A stretch of 64,000 bases of DNA from Butyrivibrio sp. LB2008 (GCF_000621565.1 NZ_KK211306.1:211886-275885); one strand, 5' to 3'. Shown: positions 17,213-26,435, counted from the first letter of the stretch. Numbers and translations: made by a program. The notes: generated from the sequence alone by a model not told the origin.

Positions 17213-18201
17213 AAAATATGATCAATAAAGATTATTTCAAAAAAAGAATAGCTGTTTCAATCTGTCTTTTATCCTGCTTAGCTTTATCACTTACCGGATG
17301 CAGCTCCAAACAGGGTGTTACACTCCTTGATAAAGCCGGGCACAAAAAAAATGCTCAGATTGACGAAACCACAAAGGGAAGCCGTGACAACACACCGCTT
17401 TGCCTGGTTCCCACTGCCCCCGGAACCGATGCGTTTGAAAATGAATATGCCCACATTGACTTTTCGAATAAATCTGAGGGCTATGTTTTTGTGACCTATA
17501 AAGGAACCTGTCCCAAGGTCAAATTGCAGATCACAGGTCCCGACGAAGTCACATATACATATGACATCTCGAACTCTTCAAAAACGGGTGAAGTATTCCC
17601 TCTTCAGGCCGGAAACGGAGAATACATGATCAATCTTTACGAAAATATAGAAGAGACCAAATATTCAATGGTATTCTCACTTCCGCTCGAAGTCACTCTT
17701 TCTAACGGATACAAACCTTTTTTATACCCAAATCAGTTCATCAACTTTGCTCCCGACTCTCTCGCTGTCAGGAAAGGTGCGGCACTTGCTTATCCATGTG
17801 ATTCCGACATTGAAGTCGTTGCGGAAGTTTACAATTTCATGATACAGAATATTACTTACGACTATGAAGAAGCTGAAACCGTACAAAGTGGTTATCTGCC
17901 CGATCTTGATGAGATTCTCATCACACAAAAAGGTATTTGTCTCGACTACGCTTCACTTATGGCCGCAATGCTTCGAAGTCAGAATATACCGACCAAGATG
18001 GAAGTCGGATATGCAGGAACCGCTTATCACGCATGGCTCAGTACCTACATAAAAGACGTCGGCTGGGTAAACGGAATGATCGAATTTGACGGAAAAGACT
18101 GGTCACTTCTCGATCCAACTTTTGCATCCAACACGGAAGAAAAGAAACTCGAAAGCTTCATCGGAGACGGTTCCAATTATTCCGTAAAATATGTATATTA
18201 A
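17209..18201 (+). CDS. Transglutaminase-like lipoprotein
   Basis: 330 residues with a lipoprotein signal (lipobox SLTGC, about Cys31), a beta-rich middle, and a transglutaminase-like cysteine-protease fold near residues 210-310. The triad is visible: Cys in KGICLDYASLMAAML, His in YHAWL, Asp in LLDPTF. Such proteins hydrolyse or crosslink peptide bonds, or bind them, at the cell surface. The first Met overlaps the GGDEF stop; a second start (MINKD) four codons on is possible. It sits before the gspF-like gene, so it may process or anchor the secreted product of that system. Confidence 0.82.
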   Translation: MKNMINKDYFKKRIAVSICLLSCLALSLTGCSSKQGVTLLDKAGHKKNAQIDETTKGSRDNTPLCLVPTAPGTDAFENEYAHIDFSNKSEGYVFVTYKGTCPKVKLQITGPDEVTYTYDISNSSKTGEVFPLQAGNGEYMINLYENIEETKYSMVFSLPLEVTLSNGYKPFLYPNQFINFAPDSLAVRKGAALAYPCDSDIEVVAEVYNFMIQNITYDYEEAETVQSGYLPDLDEILITQKGICLDYASLMAAMLRSQNIPTKMEVGYAGTAYHAWLSTYIKDVGWVNGMIEFDGKDWSLLDPTFASNTEEKKLESFIGDGSNYSVKYVY

Positions 18202-18217
18202 TTTTTTCGGAGGCACC

Positions 18218-19273
18218 ATGAAAAAAACAGATAAACAAAAAAGTCTAAGCAGCTATGAGATATCAAGCTTTTGCAGACAGATGGCTCTTCTTATGAAAGC
18301 CGGCATCGCGCCTGCAGACGGAATCGATATTCTAAACGAAGATTCCAAGGACGGTTCGGCCAAGAAGATCTTGGGAACCATCAGCCAGACCCTCAGAAGC
18401 GGTGAAAAATTCCACATAGCTCTCGCGATGAGCAAAGTTTTTCCCGATTATGTGGTACATATGGTCACTATCGGTGAAACTTCCGGAAATATGGACGTAG
18501 TTATGGACTCTCTTGCCGACTACTATGAAAGAGAAGATTCCATTCAGGAAAGCGTAAAAAATGCAATCAGCTACCCTCTCATCATGATATTTATGATGAT
18601 GGTCATCGTAGCAGTCCTCGTTGCCAAAGTCCTCCCAATATTTGAACAGGTTTTTGCACAGCTCGGAACAGGCATGAGCGGTTTCTCACAGTCCCTTTTG
18701 AACCTCGGAAACCTTCTGAACAAATACTCATTTGCCCTTGTTATCGTACTTGTGATAGTTGCGATCATCTTTTTGTACTTTGCACTTACAAGCAGCGGAA
18801 AAAAGAACTTTAAAAAGTTCATGATAAAATTCCCGCCCACAAGAAGGCTCATGCAGGAGCTTGAAAGCGAACGTTTCGCAAGCGGAATGGTCCTTACTCT
18901 TTCAAGCGGTATCGATACTTTTGAAGGTCTTTTGCTTGTAAAAAAACTTGTCGAAAGCAAGGAAATGAAAGATAAGATTGAAGAATGCCGTAATTTCCTG
19001 ATTGACGGAGACAGCTTCCCGGAAGCTCTCGAAAAATCCTCAATCTTCTCATCTTTTTACTCACAAATGGTATCTGTAGGCTTTAAGTCAGGTTCTATGG
19101 ACAAAGCCATGAAACAGGTCGCAGAAAGATATGAACGTGACACGGGAAGAAGAATTTACACTCTCATCTCCGTTTTGGAGCCCACACTCGTTATTATTCT
19201 TTCAGTTATAGTAGGAATGATTCTTATGTCGGTAATTCTGCCTCTTATGGGAATTATGACAAATATTGGATGA
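18218..19273 (+). CDS. Type II secretion / type IV pilus inner-membrane platform protein (GspF/PilC family)
   Basis: 351 residues with two repeated GspF cytoplasmic domains separated by membrane helices (about 110-130, 160-190, and a C-terminal helix near 325). Key stretches: SFCRQMALLMKAGIAP at the start, TIGETSGNMDVVM, the second-domain FASGMVLTLSSGIDT, and the terminal VGMILMSVILPLMGI. It assembles pilin-like subunits together with a GspE ATPase, which is absent from this window. The start at 18218 follows TCGGAGG; the upstream in-frame Met overlaps the previous stop region and lacks a ribosome site. Confidence 0.88.
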   Translation: MKKTDKQKSLSSYEISSFCRQMALLMKAGIAPADGIDILNEDSKDGSAKKILGTISQTLRSGEKFHIALAMSKVFPDYVVHMVTIGETSGNMDVVMDSLADYYEREDSIQESVKNAISYPLIMIFMMMVIVAVLVAKVLPIFEQVFAQLGTGMSGFSQSLLNLGNLLNKYSFALVIVLVIVAIIFLYFALTSSGKKNFKKFMIKFPPTRRLMQELESERFASGMVLTLSSGIDTFEGLLLVKKLVESKEMKDKIEECRNFLIDGDSFPEALEKSSIFSSFYSQMVSVGFKSGSMDKAMKQVAERYERDTGRRIYTLISVLEPTLVIILSVIVGMILMSVILPLMGIMTNIG

Positions 19274-19280
19274 TACGGAT

Positions 19281-19622
19281 ATGACAAACAGATTTGAAGC
19301 CAAAAGCGGCATTTTTTCACAAATTTCGGATACCGTTTACAGGTGGGCATCAATCGTCATCCTGATCGCGATATGTGTACTTTTTTACATTGCGATAGAT
19401 GCTTCCGGCAGGAATACGATTGAAAAGCAGCAAACCTCACTTGAAAACGCCATAAACAGGGATATTGTACAATGCTATTCCATTGAAGGCCGATATCCTC
19501 CGAGCCTTACATATATCGAAGAACACTACGGGCTTGTATACGACTCATCCACATTCTTTGTGGACTACCGCCCCGTTGCAGGAAATATGTTCCCGGATGT
19601 AACGGTTATCAAAATACGATAG
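19281..19622 (+). CDS. Small membrane protein of pseudopilin-like cluster (1)
   Basis: About 113 residues. A single N-terminal membrane helix (ASIVILIAICVLFYIAI) follows a short basic cytosolic segment, then a soluble domain with EGRYPPSLTYIEEHYGL, a phrase typical of pseudopilins and GspG/ComGC-like subunits. No clear prepilin cleavage site was seen. The start is uncertain: a TTG at 19266 overlapping the gspF-like stop is the alternative. It is encoded 7 nt after the platform gene, so it belongs to the same operon. Confidence 0.65.
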   Translation: MTNRFEAKSGIFSQISDTVYRWASIVILIAICVLFYIAIDASGRNTIEKQQTSLENAINRDIVQCYSIEGRYPPSLTYIEEHYGLVYDSSTFFVDYRPVAGNMFPDVTVIKIR

Positions 19623-19632
19623 AGGAATTTTT

Positions 19633-20127
19633 ATGGATCTTGAAGGAGCAAGAAGTCACATCATAGATATGGTCTTTGTTATCTGCCTGATGTTTCTTTT
19701 TATCTTTTCCGCACTCACCGTGATCACGATAGGCGCGGATATTTATCAAAAAAATGTCGTGGCTGTTGACGAAAATTATTACAAACGAACAGCCTGCGCA
19801 TATATAACGGAAAAAATCAGACAATCCGACGTAAACGGCGGAATCTTTGTAAAAAAGATATTCGATCAGGATGCGCTGGTTCTTCAAAGCGAAGAAAACG
19901 GCATTCTCTATGACACCTACATTTACGATTATGACGGAAATCTCATGGAACTTTTTGCCATGGACGAACTGAAAGATCTTTACCCAAAGTCCGGGCAAAA
20001 GATACTTGAACTGACCAAATTTGATGTTAAATATGTAGGTCCCACAACTCTCTCCGTTGACGTAATCTTAAAAGACGGAACGGAAGAATCATTTCTGGTA
20101 ACAACAAAAAGCGTCAGTGAGGAATAA
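19633..20127 (+). CDS. Small membrane protein of pseudopilin-like cluster (2), DUF4860-like
   Basis: 164 residues: short N-terminus with Asp/Glu, one membrane helix (MVFVICLMFLFIFSALTVI), then an extracytoplasmic beta-rich domain. The overall layout recalls the DUF4860 proteins found in clostridial pilus-like operons; that assignment is from memory of the family pattern and not certain. It starts 10 nt after the previous gene behind AGAGGAATTTTT, and is directly followed by the next gene. Confidence 0.65.
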   Translation: MDLEGARSHIIDMVFVICLMFLFIFSALTVITIGADIYQKNVVAVDENYYKRTACAYITEKIRQSDVNGGIFVKKIFDQDALVLQSEENGILYDTYIYDYDGNLMELFAMDELKDLYPKSGQKILELTKFDVKYVGPTTLSVDVILKDGTEESFLVTTKSVSEE

Positions 20128-20661
20128 ATGATGCCTGAAAACAACTCGAGAACAAGTCTGTTCCTTATGGAACTTATAATAGCTGTTTTTTTCTTTTCGC
20201 TTGCCGCTGCGGTCTCGATAAGACTTTTTGTCGGAGCGCACAAGCTCACTGAGAAATCAACAGCACTCAGCAATGCAACAATCTGGTCACAAAACATGTC
20301 AGAAGCTTTTTACAGTTGTAAAGGTGATGTTTCAAAGATTGCGGAACTGTATCCCACAGCTTACACCACTCCCGATTCTGTCATCTTATTTTTTGACAAA
20401 GAATGGAACATAGTACAGGATGCACATTCGGAAGCTTCCTATGAGTTACTTCTGATCACGGATAAAGCCGCTGCAACATCAGTATACTCAGATGTTAACG
20501 ATTACGGTTTCGATTATTCAGGAACGGCCATGAGAGGGAATATAGCAGTTTTTGACATCCGCGACATCAAGGATGTTATCTCAACCATCCCCGCTAACAG
20601 CGAACACATTATTATAAATTATTCGGTTGATACGCTTATCAGCCAAAAGGAGTCCAAGTGA
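20128..20661 (+). CDS. Pseudopilin-like protein
   Basis: 177 residues. N-terminal segment TSLFLMELIIAVFFFSLAAA resembles the pilin FxxxE hydrophobic helix with Glu near position 5 of the mature form, though the preceding Gly of a standard prepilin-peptidase site is missing. The soluble part includes YSCKGDVSKIAELYP, seen in GspI/ComGD-like minor pilins. Its start directly follows the upstream stop and its end overlaps the next start by 4 nt, so all are co-translated. Confidence 0.7.
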   Translation: MMPENNSRTSLFLMELIIAVFFFSLAAAVSIRLFVGAHKLTEKSTALSNATIWSQNMSEAFYSCKGDVSKIAELYPTAYTTPDSVILFFDKEWNIVQDAHSEASYELLLITDKAAATSVYSDVNDYGFDYSGTAMRGNIAVFDIRDIKDVISTIPANSEHIIINYSVDTLISQKESK

Positions 20662-21062
20662 AAAAGAAAGGCAAACATGGTATAAATATCGGAACAGCAT
20701 CGATTCTTCTTGTTTTTTCCGTTTTATGTCTGATATCATTTGCAACGCTTACTCTTGTCAACGCCAAAGCGGATTACACACTAAGCAAAAATCTTTCTGA
20801 CAGACAACTTGCTTACTACAGAGCCTGTCACAAAGGAAATGCATTTGTAGCCGCTGTAAATTCAGGCTATGACAAAGGAAAAACAGGTGCTATAATGAAG
20901 GAAAGCATACCAATTACCGATAAACAATCACTTGATATTGCGATAATTGCCAATAGTGCAAAAAAAACCTTCAATTCAAACAATACTTGTAGTATAATTC
21001 AGTGGCAGGTCGTTAATCACGACAACACAGAGTATGACTATACTCTGCCGGTATTGAAATAA
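20658..21062 (+). CDS. Small membrane protein of pseudopilin-like cluster (3)
   Basis: 134 residues with a Lys-rich N-terminus, one membrane helix (about 13-35: SILLVFSVLCLISFATLTLV) and a short external domain. Last gene of the run; a ribosome site AAAAGGAG lies inside the previous gene. Position and layout suggest a minor pseudopilin similar to GspK/ComGG. No sequence family recognised. No terminator hairpin was seen right after it. Confidence 0.6.
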   Translation: MKKKGKHGINIGTASILLVFSVLCLISFATLTLVNAKADYTLSKNLSDRQLAYYRACHKGNAFVAAVNSGYDKGKTGAIMKESIPITDKQSLDIAIIANSAKKTFNSNNTCSIIQWQVVNHDNTEYDYTLPVLK

Positions 21063-21245
21063 TTGAACAAGGTAACTTTAGCTTGTTATAAACCGAAATT
21101 TTATCAAATTTTTATTTTTTAAATAACGTTTTAACTCGCTTTATCGTAATCATGTGTTACAATATATTATGTACCGAATTACTTAATTTCGAAAAAAATT
21201 GCTTAAATTTTTTTAGCAACTAAAAATACTTTTTGGAGGTTCAAT

Positions 21246-21608
21246 ATGGGAAAAAGAATACTCATTACTGATGATGCCGCTTTCATGCGTATGATGCTTA
21301 AGGATATCCTTTCTAAGAATGGATATGAAATTGCGGGTGAAGCTGAGAACGGCAAAGTCGCAATCGAGAAATATAATGAGTTGAAACCCGACCTTGTTAC
21401 TCTGGATATCACAATGCCTGAGCTTGATGGAATTGGTGCACTTAAGGGAATTAAGGCTGCAGATCCTAACGCTGTATGTATCATGTGTTCCGCAATGGGT
21501 CAGCAGGCGATGGTTATCGAATCAATTCAGGCGGGTGCAAAAGACTTTATCGTTAAGCCTTTCCAGGCTGATCGTGTTCTTGAAGCTGTTAAAAAAGCTA
21601 TCGGATAA
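21246..21608 (+). CDS. cheY: CheY-type response regulator
   Basis: 120 residues, one receiver domain. Acidic pocket DD at 9-10, phospho-acceptor Asp54 in LVTLDITMPELDG, Thr/Ser switch in IMCSAMGQ (about 83) and Lys104 in IVKPF. There is no output domain, so it acts by protein contact, classically on the flagellar switch. TTTTGGAGG precedes the ATG. It has its own A+T-rich upstream region (21063-21245) and terminator. The chemotaxis phosphatase relative at 58085 would be a logical partner. Confidence 0.93.
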   Translation: MGKRILITDDAAFMRMMLKDILSKNGYEIAGEAENGKVAIEKYNELKPDLVTLDITMPELDGIGALKGIKAADPNAVCIMCSAMGQQAMVIESIQAGAKDFIVKPFQADRVLEAVKKAIG

Positions 21609-21636
21609 TATTTATATAATGCCAAAACGTATAACC

Positions 21637-21666
21637 AAGGCTGTCACTCATGAATGTGGCAGCCTT
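21637..21666 (+). terminator. cheY terminator
   Basis: Stem AAGGCTG...CAGCCTT with internal CAC/GTG, followed by TTCTT, 30 nt after the stop. Confidence 0.7.
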
Positions 21667-21673
21667 TCTTAAC

Positions 21674-21868
21674 GCCCGGTCACAAAGGAATACGTTCGGA
21701 AATTCGCTGTGTACGTCTGCGGCGTGAATTCCATAAATTCTAAAACAGATAAATGCCTCATTTCATGTTATTCAGAACAATCGGCATTTATCTGTTTTAG
21801 AATTTTGGGAATTCATCGTCCTCGTACGAATACAGCGAATTTCCGAACGTATTCCTTTGTGGCCGGGC
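21674..21868 (+). repeat. Long palindromic element, copy 1
   Basis: 195-bp imperfect inverted repeat: about 80-bp arms starting GCCCGG-CACAAAGG that meet in a conserved core stem (AAAACAGATAAATGCC / GGCATTTATCTGTTTT) around a 25-nt loop. The loop and core are identical in copy 2 at 30045-30237, which lies in the opposite orientation. Arms differ between copies but remain self-complementary. No ORF and no transposase: MITE-like or structured RNA. Confidence 0.8.
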
Positions 21869-21881
21869 TGTTTATTGAAAC

Positions 21882-21906
21882 CAGCAAAATACTACATTTT
21901 GCTGGC
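21882..21906 (-). terminator. Terminator of the BlaR operon
   Basis: 10-bp stem CCAGCAAAAT / ATTTTGCTGG with a 5-nt loop, 23 nt past the stop of the 59-aa membrane peptide gene on the minus strand. Confidence 0.6.
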
Positions 21907-21928
21907 TTCCTAGAAAGAGGCTGTAAAT

Positions 21929-22108
21929 TCACTGAATATGCACTTCATCAGATGTCCCAATACTTGCAAGGATATCACTTCTCATATCGTAGATATCACC
22001 TGATATTAGTACTATAAATAACCAAAACAACAATGTTGCCACAATAAATAGTATATTATGTATGCCTATACTTTCTCCGGGCACTATTACTGAAAATAAT
22101 GCTAACAT
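21929..22108 (-). CDS. 59-aa membrane peptide
   Basis: Starts MLALFSVIVPG behind GAGAGGAG at good distance. One hydrophobic helix (about residues 19-36: ILFIVATLLFWLFIVLIS) is followed by a polar tail ending GTSDEVHIQ, a small single-pass membrane protein. It begins 28 nt after the stop of the first BlaR1 gene, on the same strand and ahead of a terminator, so it is probably the last cistron of that operon. No family recognised; it may modulate the neighbouring membrane protease. Confidence 0.55.
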   Translation of the reverse strand: MLALFSVIVPGESIGIHNILFIVATLLFWLFIVLISGDIYDMRSDILASIGTSDEVHIQ

Positions 22109-22136
22109 ACTGATGACTCCTCTCTCATTCGGTGTT

Positions 22137-23690
22137 TCAGTTCTGCAAGTATTCTCCCCTCATCTTTATGAGCATCTCATGATAATCTTTAATGTCCTTT
22201 GCAAGATATTCTTTAAGAATACTGTTATTGGTTTCCCTTAGTTTCTCATCCCACTTTGAATCGATTTTGGAAAATAGACCGGTGTCTGTAGCCTGTTCGC
22301 GTCTCGCCAAAACAACATAATTTTCATCTGTAGCAATCATGCCCCAATCCTCACCATCACTCTCACAAGCTTTAAGTGCTGCTTCCGGACTGTCATAAAC
22401 AATTTTTCCGAAATTTTCCGGCTTCGGTAACTTTTTTTCCAAAAGAACACAGTCTCCCGCAGCTGCAATGCTGAACCATTTTTCGGTGCCACTCGCCTGT
22501 TCACCGGATATTTCAGCATTTGCCCAAATCATTTTTACATAATCACTGTTTATATAACCATCGCCATTATCCAATTTAATCTTGTACCAGCCATCAACTT
22601 CTTCAATTATTTCGTATGGATCGTCTTGCATAATATATCCAATAGCTTCATAGTCCGCGCCCGGTCCTTTGCGAACACTAAGAACAGTTTCATTAGGTGC
22701 ATCAAACATAGCGATTTGCTGTAGTCCCTTTGTTTCCTGCTCCTTTACAGGTTCTGAACCTTTATTTGTAGCAAAGCACACTCCCACTACAGCGCACACT
22801 ATAATGGATGCAATTGTGATCCAGAAAGCCGGTTTCTTATAATTTGCAATATTTTTTATCCTATTCTTCACGTCTGTTTCTCCAAATGCCACAGGGCATG
22901 CGGCTATCATCTTTCTCGGCATACTGTTTTCCAGCAGTATCCTGCAATATTCAGCCTTCTCGCCCTTTTCAATATTCTTAGTAACTTTTTCATCGCAGGC
23001 ATACTCTATATCCTTACAAAGAAGTATATAAGCTATCCAGCACAAAGGATTGAACCAGTATACCGATAGAATCGCAAATCCCAGCGGTTTCCACATATGG
23101 TCATATCTGCTCAGATGCGCAAATTCATGTTTTAATATGTATGCCTTTGCTTTTTCCGATAAACCTGAAGGAATATAAACTTTGGGAGATATGCTTCCCA
23201 GGATAAAAGAGTCGGAAATATCATCGCACTCATATACTTTATTGGATATCTTTACTGAAGCACTGACTTTTTTCTTTAACAACATATATGTCGTTAAAAA
23301 ATACGAAAGCATCATGATCACACCTGCAAGCCACACAAATCCCGCAAAATTGATGCATATCTGAAGCGGATTCATACTTGCTTCCGGATTCGGTGCAAAA
23401 CTTTGACCGATCACCGGGTTCAAATAATTGTCAACGCTGCTTATCCCTGAGCTTATCTGCGGATTATTTTCCATTGCAATATTTACAGGAATCGGCTCTC
23501 TTGTAGGAATAAGGCTTAATGCGCTTTCAATCTGTATCGGCACGATCAGCCTGAATGCCACAATTATCCATAACATGCATGTGATCCATTTAGGCATCTT
23601 TTTTCCAAGTGCTCTTACCATAATGATTGCAATGATAAGAGCACTTACGGTGATAGCATTATTTAACACGAACAAAAATATCTGTTCCAT
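22137..23690 (-). CDS. BlaR1/MecR1-family M56 metalloprotease with SH3-like sensor region
   Basis: 517 residues. Four N-terminal membrane helices surround a gluzincin protease whose zinc site reads LKHEFAHLSRYDH (about residues 187-199); EYACDE further on supplies the third ligand. After a last membrane helix (about 287-305) the outer part has an SH3-like segment (ETVLSVRKGPGADYEAIGYI) instead of a penicillin-binding domain, then a domain of unknown function. Such proteins cut the BlaI-type repressor on sensing an envelope signal. It follows the BlaI gene by 3 nt. It is about 70 percent identical in the protease half to the second BlaR1 at 24831. Confidence 0.9.
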   Translation of the reverse strand: MEQIFLFVLNNAITVSALIIAIIMVRALGKKMPKWITCMLWIIVAFRLIVPIQIESALSLIPTREPIPVNIAMENNPQISSGISSVDNYLNPVIGQSFAPNPEASMNPLQICINFAGFVWLAGVIMMLSYFLTTYMLLKKKVSASVKISNKVYECDDISDSFILGSISPKVYIPSGLSEKAKAYILKHEFAHLSRYDHMWKPLGFAILSVYWFNPLCWIAYILLCKDIEYACDEKVTKNIEKGEKAEYCRILLENSMPRKMIAACPVAFGETDVKNRIKNIANYKKPAFWITIASIIVCAVVGVCFATNKGSEPVKEQETKGLQQIAMFDAPNETVLSVRKGPGADYEAIGYIMQDDPYEIIEEVDGWYKIKLDNGDGYINSDYVKMIWANAEISGEQASGTEKWFSIAAAGDCVLLEKKLPKPENFGKIVYDSPEAALKACESDGEDWGMIATDENYVVLARREQATDTGLFSKIDSKWDEKLRETNNSILKEYLAKDIKDYHEMLIKMRGEYLQN

Positions 23691-23693
23691 AAG

Positions 23694-24056
23694 CTATTCC
23701 CCCTTTATCGCATCAATCATCTTCTGTATCTCTTCGACATCCTTGGCCGAAAGCTTCTTGCGTGAAGTAAATGCAGCGATAAATGCAGGAAGTGAACCCT
23801 TAAAAGTATTCTCAATTATCTTTTCGCTCTGTGCCGCGCCAAACTCCTCTTTAGTAAGAACAGATGATACAACACCGTTTTCATTTTTAAATATCCCACG
23901 CTCACACAAACGCTTCAACATTGTGTAAGTGGTAGACTTTTTCCACTCCAGTTTTTGCTCGCATACTTTTACAAGCTCCCCTGAAGGGATAGGCTCATTT
24001 TGCCATATAATATCTGCAAACTGTCCTTCCACAGCGCCTAATCTCAGTTCTTCCAT
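23694..24056 (-). CDS. BlaI/MecI-family repressor
   Basis: 120 residues, winged-helix DNA-binding repressor with a C-terminal dimerisation helix pair. LGAVEGQFADIIWQNEPIPS starts the winged helix, and the recognition segment KKSTTYTMLKRLCERG matches the family. BlaR1 proteins cleave it to release target promoters. It lies between the lipoprotein and the first BlaR1 gene. Probable sites are the repeated TAGTCTACT boxes over the operon promoter at 26436-26472. Confidence 0.92.
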   Translation of the reverse strand: MEELRLGAVEGQFADIIWQNEPIPSGELVKVCEQKLEWKKSTTYTMLKRLCERGIFKNENGVVSSVLTKEEFGAAQSEKIIENTFKGSLPAFIAAFTSRKKLSAKDVEEIQKMIDAIKGE

Positions 24057-24081
24057 TGTTACCTCCGTAACTTAAAAAAAT

Positions 24082-24795
24082 TTAATCCCAATCGAATTTA
24101 TTGTAATTTACAGTATTTCTATATTCAACTGTCATTACCTTATCATTCTCAACAGTAAAAGCAATCTTGTAATCGCCAAAGTCATATGTACTTTCTTCGA
24201 CGGTATGATCTACAGCTTTTTCTTCATTTGTGCCTTCTTCAAAAACATATTCGGTATACGAATATGGCTTTGTTTCAGTTGGTGTTCCATAAGCAGCTGC
24301 GAGTTCATCTTTTGTACTTCCGACTTGAATTTTTCGTGAAGTAGTAATGCCCGGTTTACGTGTGCCGATAGTGATTACTGATTTAGTTCCTGAATCATTT
24401 CGCGTGATCACGACGACATCATCATCTTTTCCATATGAGTAAAATGACTGCTCACTCTTTATATTTGAATTTGAAGCATTATATCCTCCCAAAGCTTTAT
24501 CTACTGCTTCAAAACTATCCATTACCGATACAGAATTTCCGTTATATGTAAACTCAGCATCCTTAACATCTCCCGAAGCCGCTTCAGATGATCCGGAATC
24601 TGTATTGACGTCATCTGTATCTGAAGAAGCTGCATCTTCTACTTCCCCGTTTTCTGCCAAAGCATCATTATCACTACTTATACTATCCAAAATACTTGCG
24701 CCTGCTTCAGATGCATTTGATGAAACTGCGCCACACCCAACAAGTGTGGAAATCATAAGTGTTGCCAAAAGAATTGCTGTCGTTTTATTTTTCAT
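24082..24795 (-). CDS. Lipoprotein paralogous to the ectodomain of the adjacent BlaR1
   Basis: 237 residues. Lipoprotein signal with lipobox TLVGC (Cys21), an acidic Ser/Asp-rich linker (about 25-75), then a roughly 160-residue domain starting DAEFTYNGNSVSVMDSFEAV and ending VNYNKFDWD. The same domain, with the same start and the same YNKF.W end, forms the C-terminus of the BlaR1 at 24831-26408. The free version may bind the same ligand or compete with or cap the sensor. No known family name recognised. Confidence 0.75.
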   Translation of the reverse strand: MKNKTTAILLATLMISTLVGCGAVSSNASEAGASILDSISSDNDALAENGEVEDAASSDTDDVNTDSGSSEAASGDVKDAEFTYNGNSVSVMDSFEAVDKALGGYNASNSNIKSEQSFYSYGKDDDVVVITRNDSGTKSVITIGTRKPGITTSRKIQVGSTKDELAAAYGTPTETKPYSYTEYVFEEGTNEEKAVDHTVEESTYDFGDYKIAFTVENDKVMTVEYRNTVNYNKFDWD

Positions 24796-24830
24796 TTCGG
24801 TCTTCTCCTATTATCTTTTAACCAATCATG

Positions 24831-26408
24831 TTATGACCACTGGAACTTATTGTAATTTACATTGTTTCTATATTCGATTGAAACTACCTTGTCATTATCA
24901 ACATAAAAACTGATAGTATAATCACCCAGATCGTAGATGAAAGATTCACCAAAAAGCTGGATATATTCTTCTTCAGTCAGCTCTCTTCCTGTTGTTCCAT
25001 CATATGCGGTAGGGTGCTTACCGTTCGGAGTGCCGTATGCATCTATAAGTTCATCTTTGGAACTTCCGACTGCGATGCCACGTGAAGTAGTCATAACCGG
25101 CTCGCGTGTGCTGATTGTAACAGGAAATTCAGTTCCTGAATCATTTCGCAAGATCATGCCGATTTCTTGATTTTTACCATATGAGTAAAGTGACTGCTCA
25201 CTCTTTTTAATTGAATATGAAGGATCATGTCCTCCCAAAGCTTTATCTATTGCTTCAAAACTATCCATTATAGATACAGAATTTCCGTTATACGTAAACT
25301 CAGCATCCTTAGGGTTACTTGTATTTGTATTTTCTGCGTCGGCAGATACAGGTACAACCTCTGCTACAGCATTTTCATTTACTTCTTTCTCAGGCTCGAT
25401 TACTCCATCTGAAGCTATAATATTATTCTCAAGTTCAGCCTTCTGCAACTTCTGCTCATTACTTTCAACCTTCACATCTCTGCCGGTTGCAAAACACACT
25501 CCTACTGCAACGCACACCATAATAGATGCGGTTGTGATCCAAAAAGCAGGTCTCTTATAATTTACAACATTCTTAATTCTTTTTTTCACGTCTGTTCCTC
25601 CAAATGTCACCGGACAAGCTGAAATCATAGTTCTTGGCATACTGTTTTCCAATAGTATTCTGCAATATTCAGCTTTCTCACCCTTTTCAATGTTTTTAGT
25701 TACTTTTTCATCGCATGCATATTCTATATCCTCACAAAGAAGAATATAGGCTATCCAGCATAGCGGGTTAAACCAATATACCGATAAGATCAAGAAGCCA
25801 AGCGGTTTCCATACATAATCTCGCCTGCTCAGATGTGCAAATTCATGTTTTAATATGTACTTTCTTGCTTCATCAGACAGCGTTGAAGGTATATAAACTT
25901 TCGGCGATATTGTCCCAAGAATAAATGAATCTGAAATATCATCACACTCATAAACCATTGAATCAATCTTCACCGAAGTACTGACTCTTTTCCTTATCAA
26001 TATGTATGTTATAAGAGCGTAAGTCAGCATTACTGCCATTCCTGTAAGCCACCCGATCGCACCTATATGGAAAAAAATCTGCAACGGATTGATACTTACC
26101 GACTTATCCGGTGCAAAATTCTGCCTGATCATTGGATTAACAAAACTGTCCAAGCCGTTTATACCGGAACTTATCTGCGGATTTGCTTCCAAAACAATGT
26201 TTGCCGGAATCGGTTTTCCCGAAGGTATCAAACTAAGCACACATTCAAACTGTATGGGAACAACCAGTTTTACCGCAACTATCATCCATAGCAAGCATGA
26301 AATCCATTTAGGCATCTTCTTCCCAAATGCTCTGACCACGACGACTGCAACGATCAACGCACTTACGGTAATTGCATTATTCAAAACACCTATGAATAAT
26401 TGCTCCAT
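24831..26408 (-). CDS. BlaR1/MecR1-family M56 metalloprotease with lipoprotein-like sensor domain
   Basis: 525 residues. The membrane protease half resembles the neighbouring BlaR1 (zinc site LKHEFAHLSRRDY, about 188-200; EYACDE after). A membrane helix near 288-306 leads to an acidic linker and a C-terminal domain (about 365-525) nearly the same as the adjacent lipoprotein. It therefore probably senses a different stimulus from its paralogue while using the same BlaI. It is the first gene of the five-gene operon; a strong promoter lies about 55-85 nt upstream. Confidence 0.88.
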   Translation of the reverse strand: MEQLFIGVLNNAITVSALIVAVVVVRAFGKKMPKWISCLLWMIVAVKLVVPIQFECVLSLIPSGKPIPANIVLEANPQISSGINGLDSFVNPMIRQNFAPDKSVSINPLQIFFHIGAIGWLTGMAVMLTYALITYILIRKRVSTSVKIDSMVYECDDISDSFILGTISPKVYIPSTLSDEARKYILKHEFAHLSRRDYVWKPLGFLILSVYWFNPLCWIAYILLCEDIEYACDEKVTKNIEKGEKAEYCRILLENSMPRTMISACPVTFGGTDVKKRIKNVVNYKRPAFWITTASIMVCVAVGVCFATGRDVKVESNEQKLQKAELENNIIASDGVIEPEKEVNENAVAEVVPVSADAENTNTSNPKDAEFTYNGNSVSIMDSFEAIDKALGGHDPSYSIKKSEQSLYSYGKNQEIGMILRNDSGTEFPVTISTREPVMTTSRGIAVGSSKDELIDAYGTPNGKHPTAYDGTTGRELTEEEYIQLFGESFIYDLGDYTISFYVDNDKVVSIEYRNNVNYNKFQWS

Positions 26409-26435
26409 CCATTACCTCCTTTCCTTCCTTTTCTT

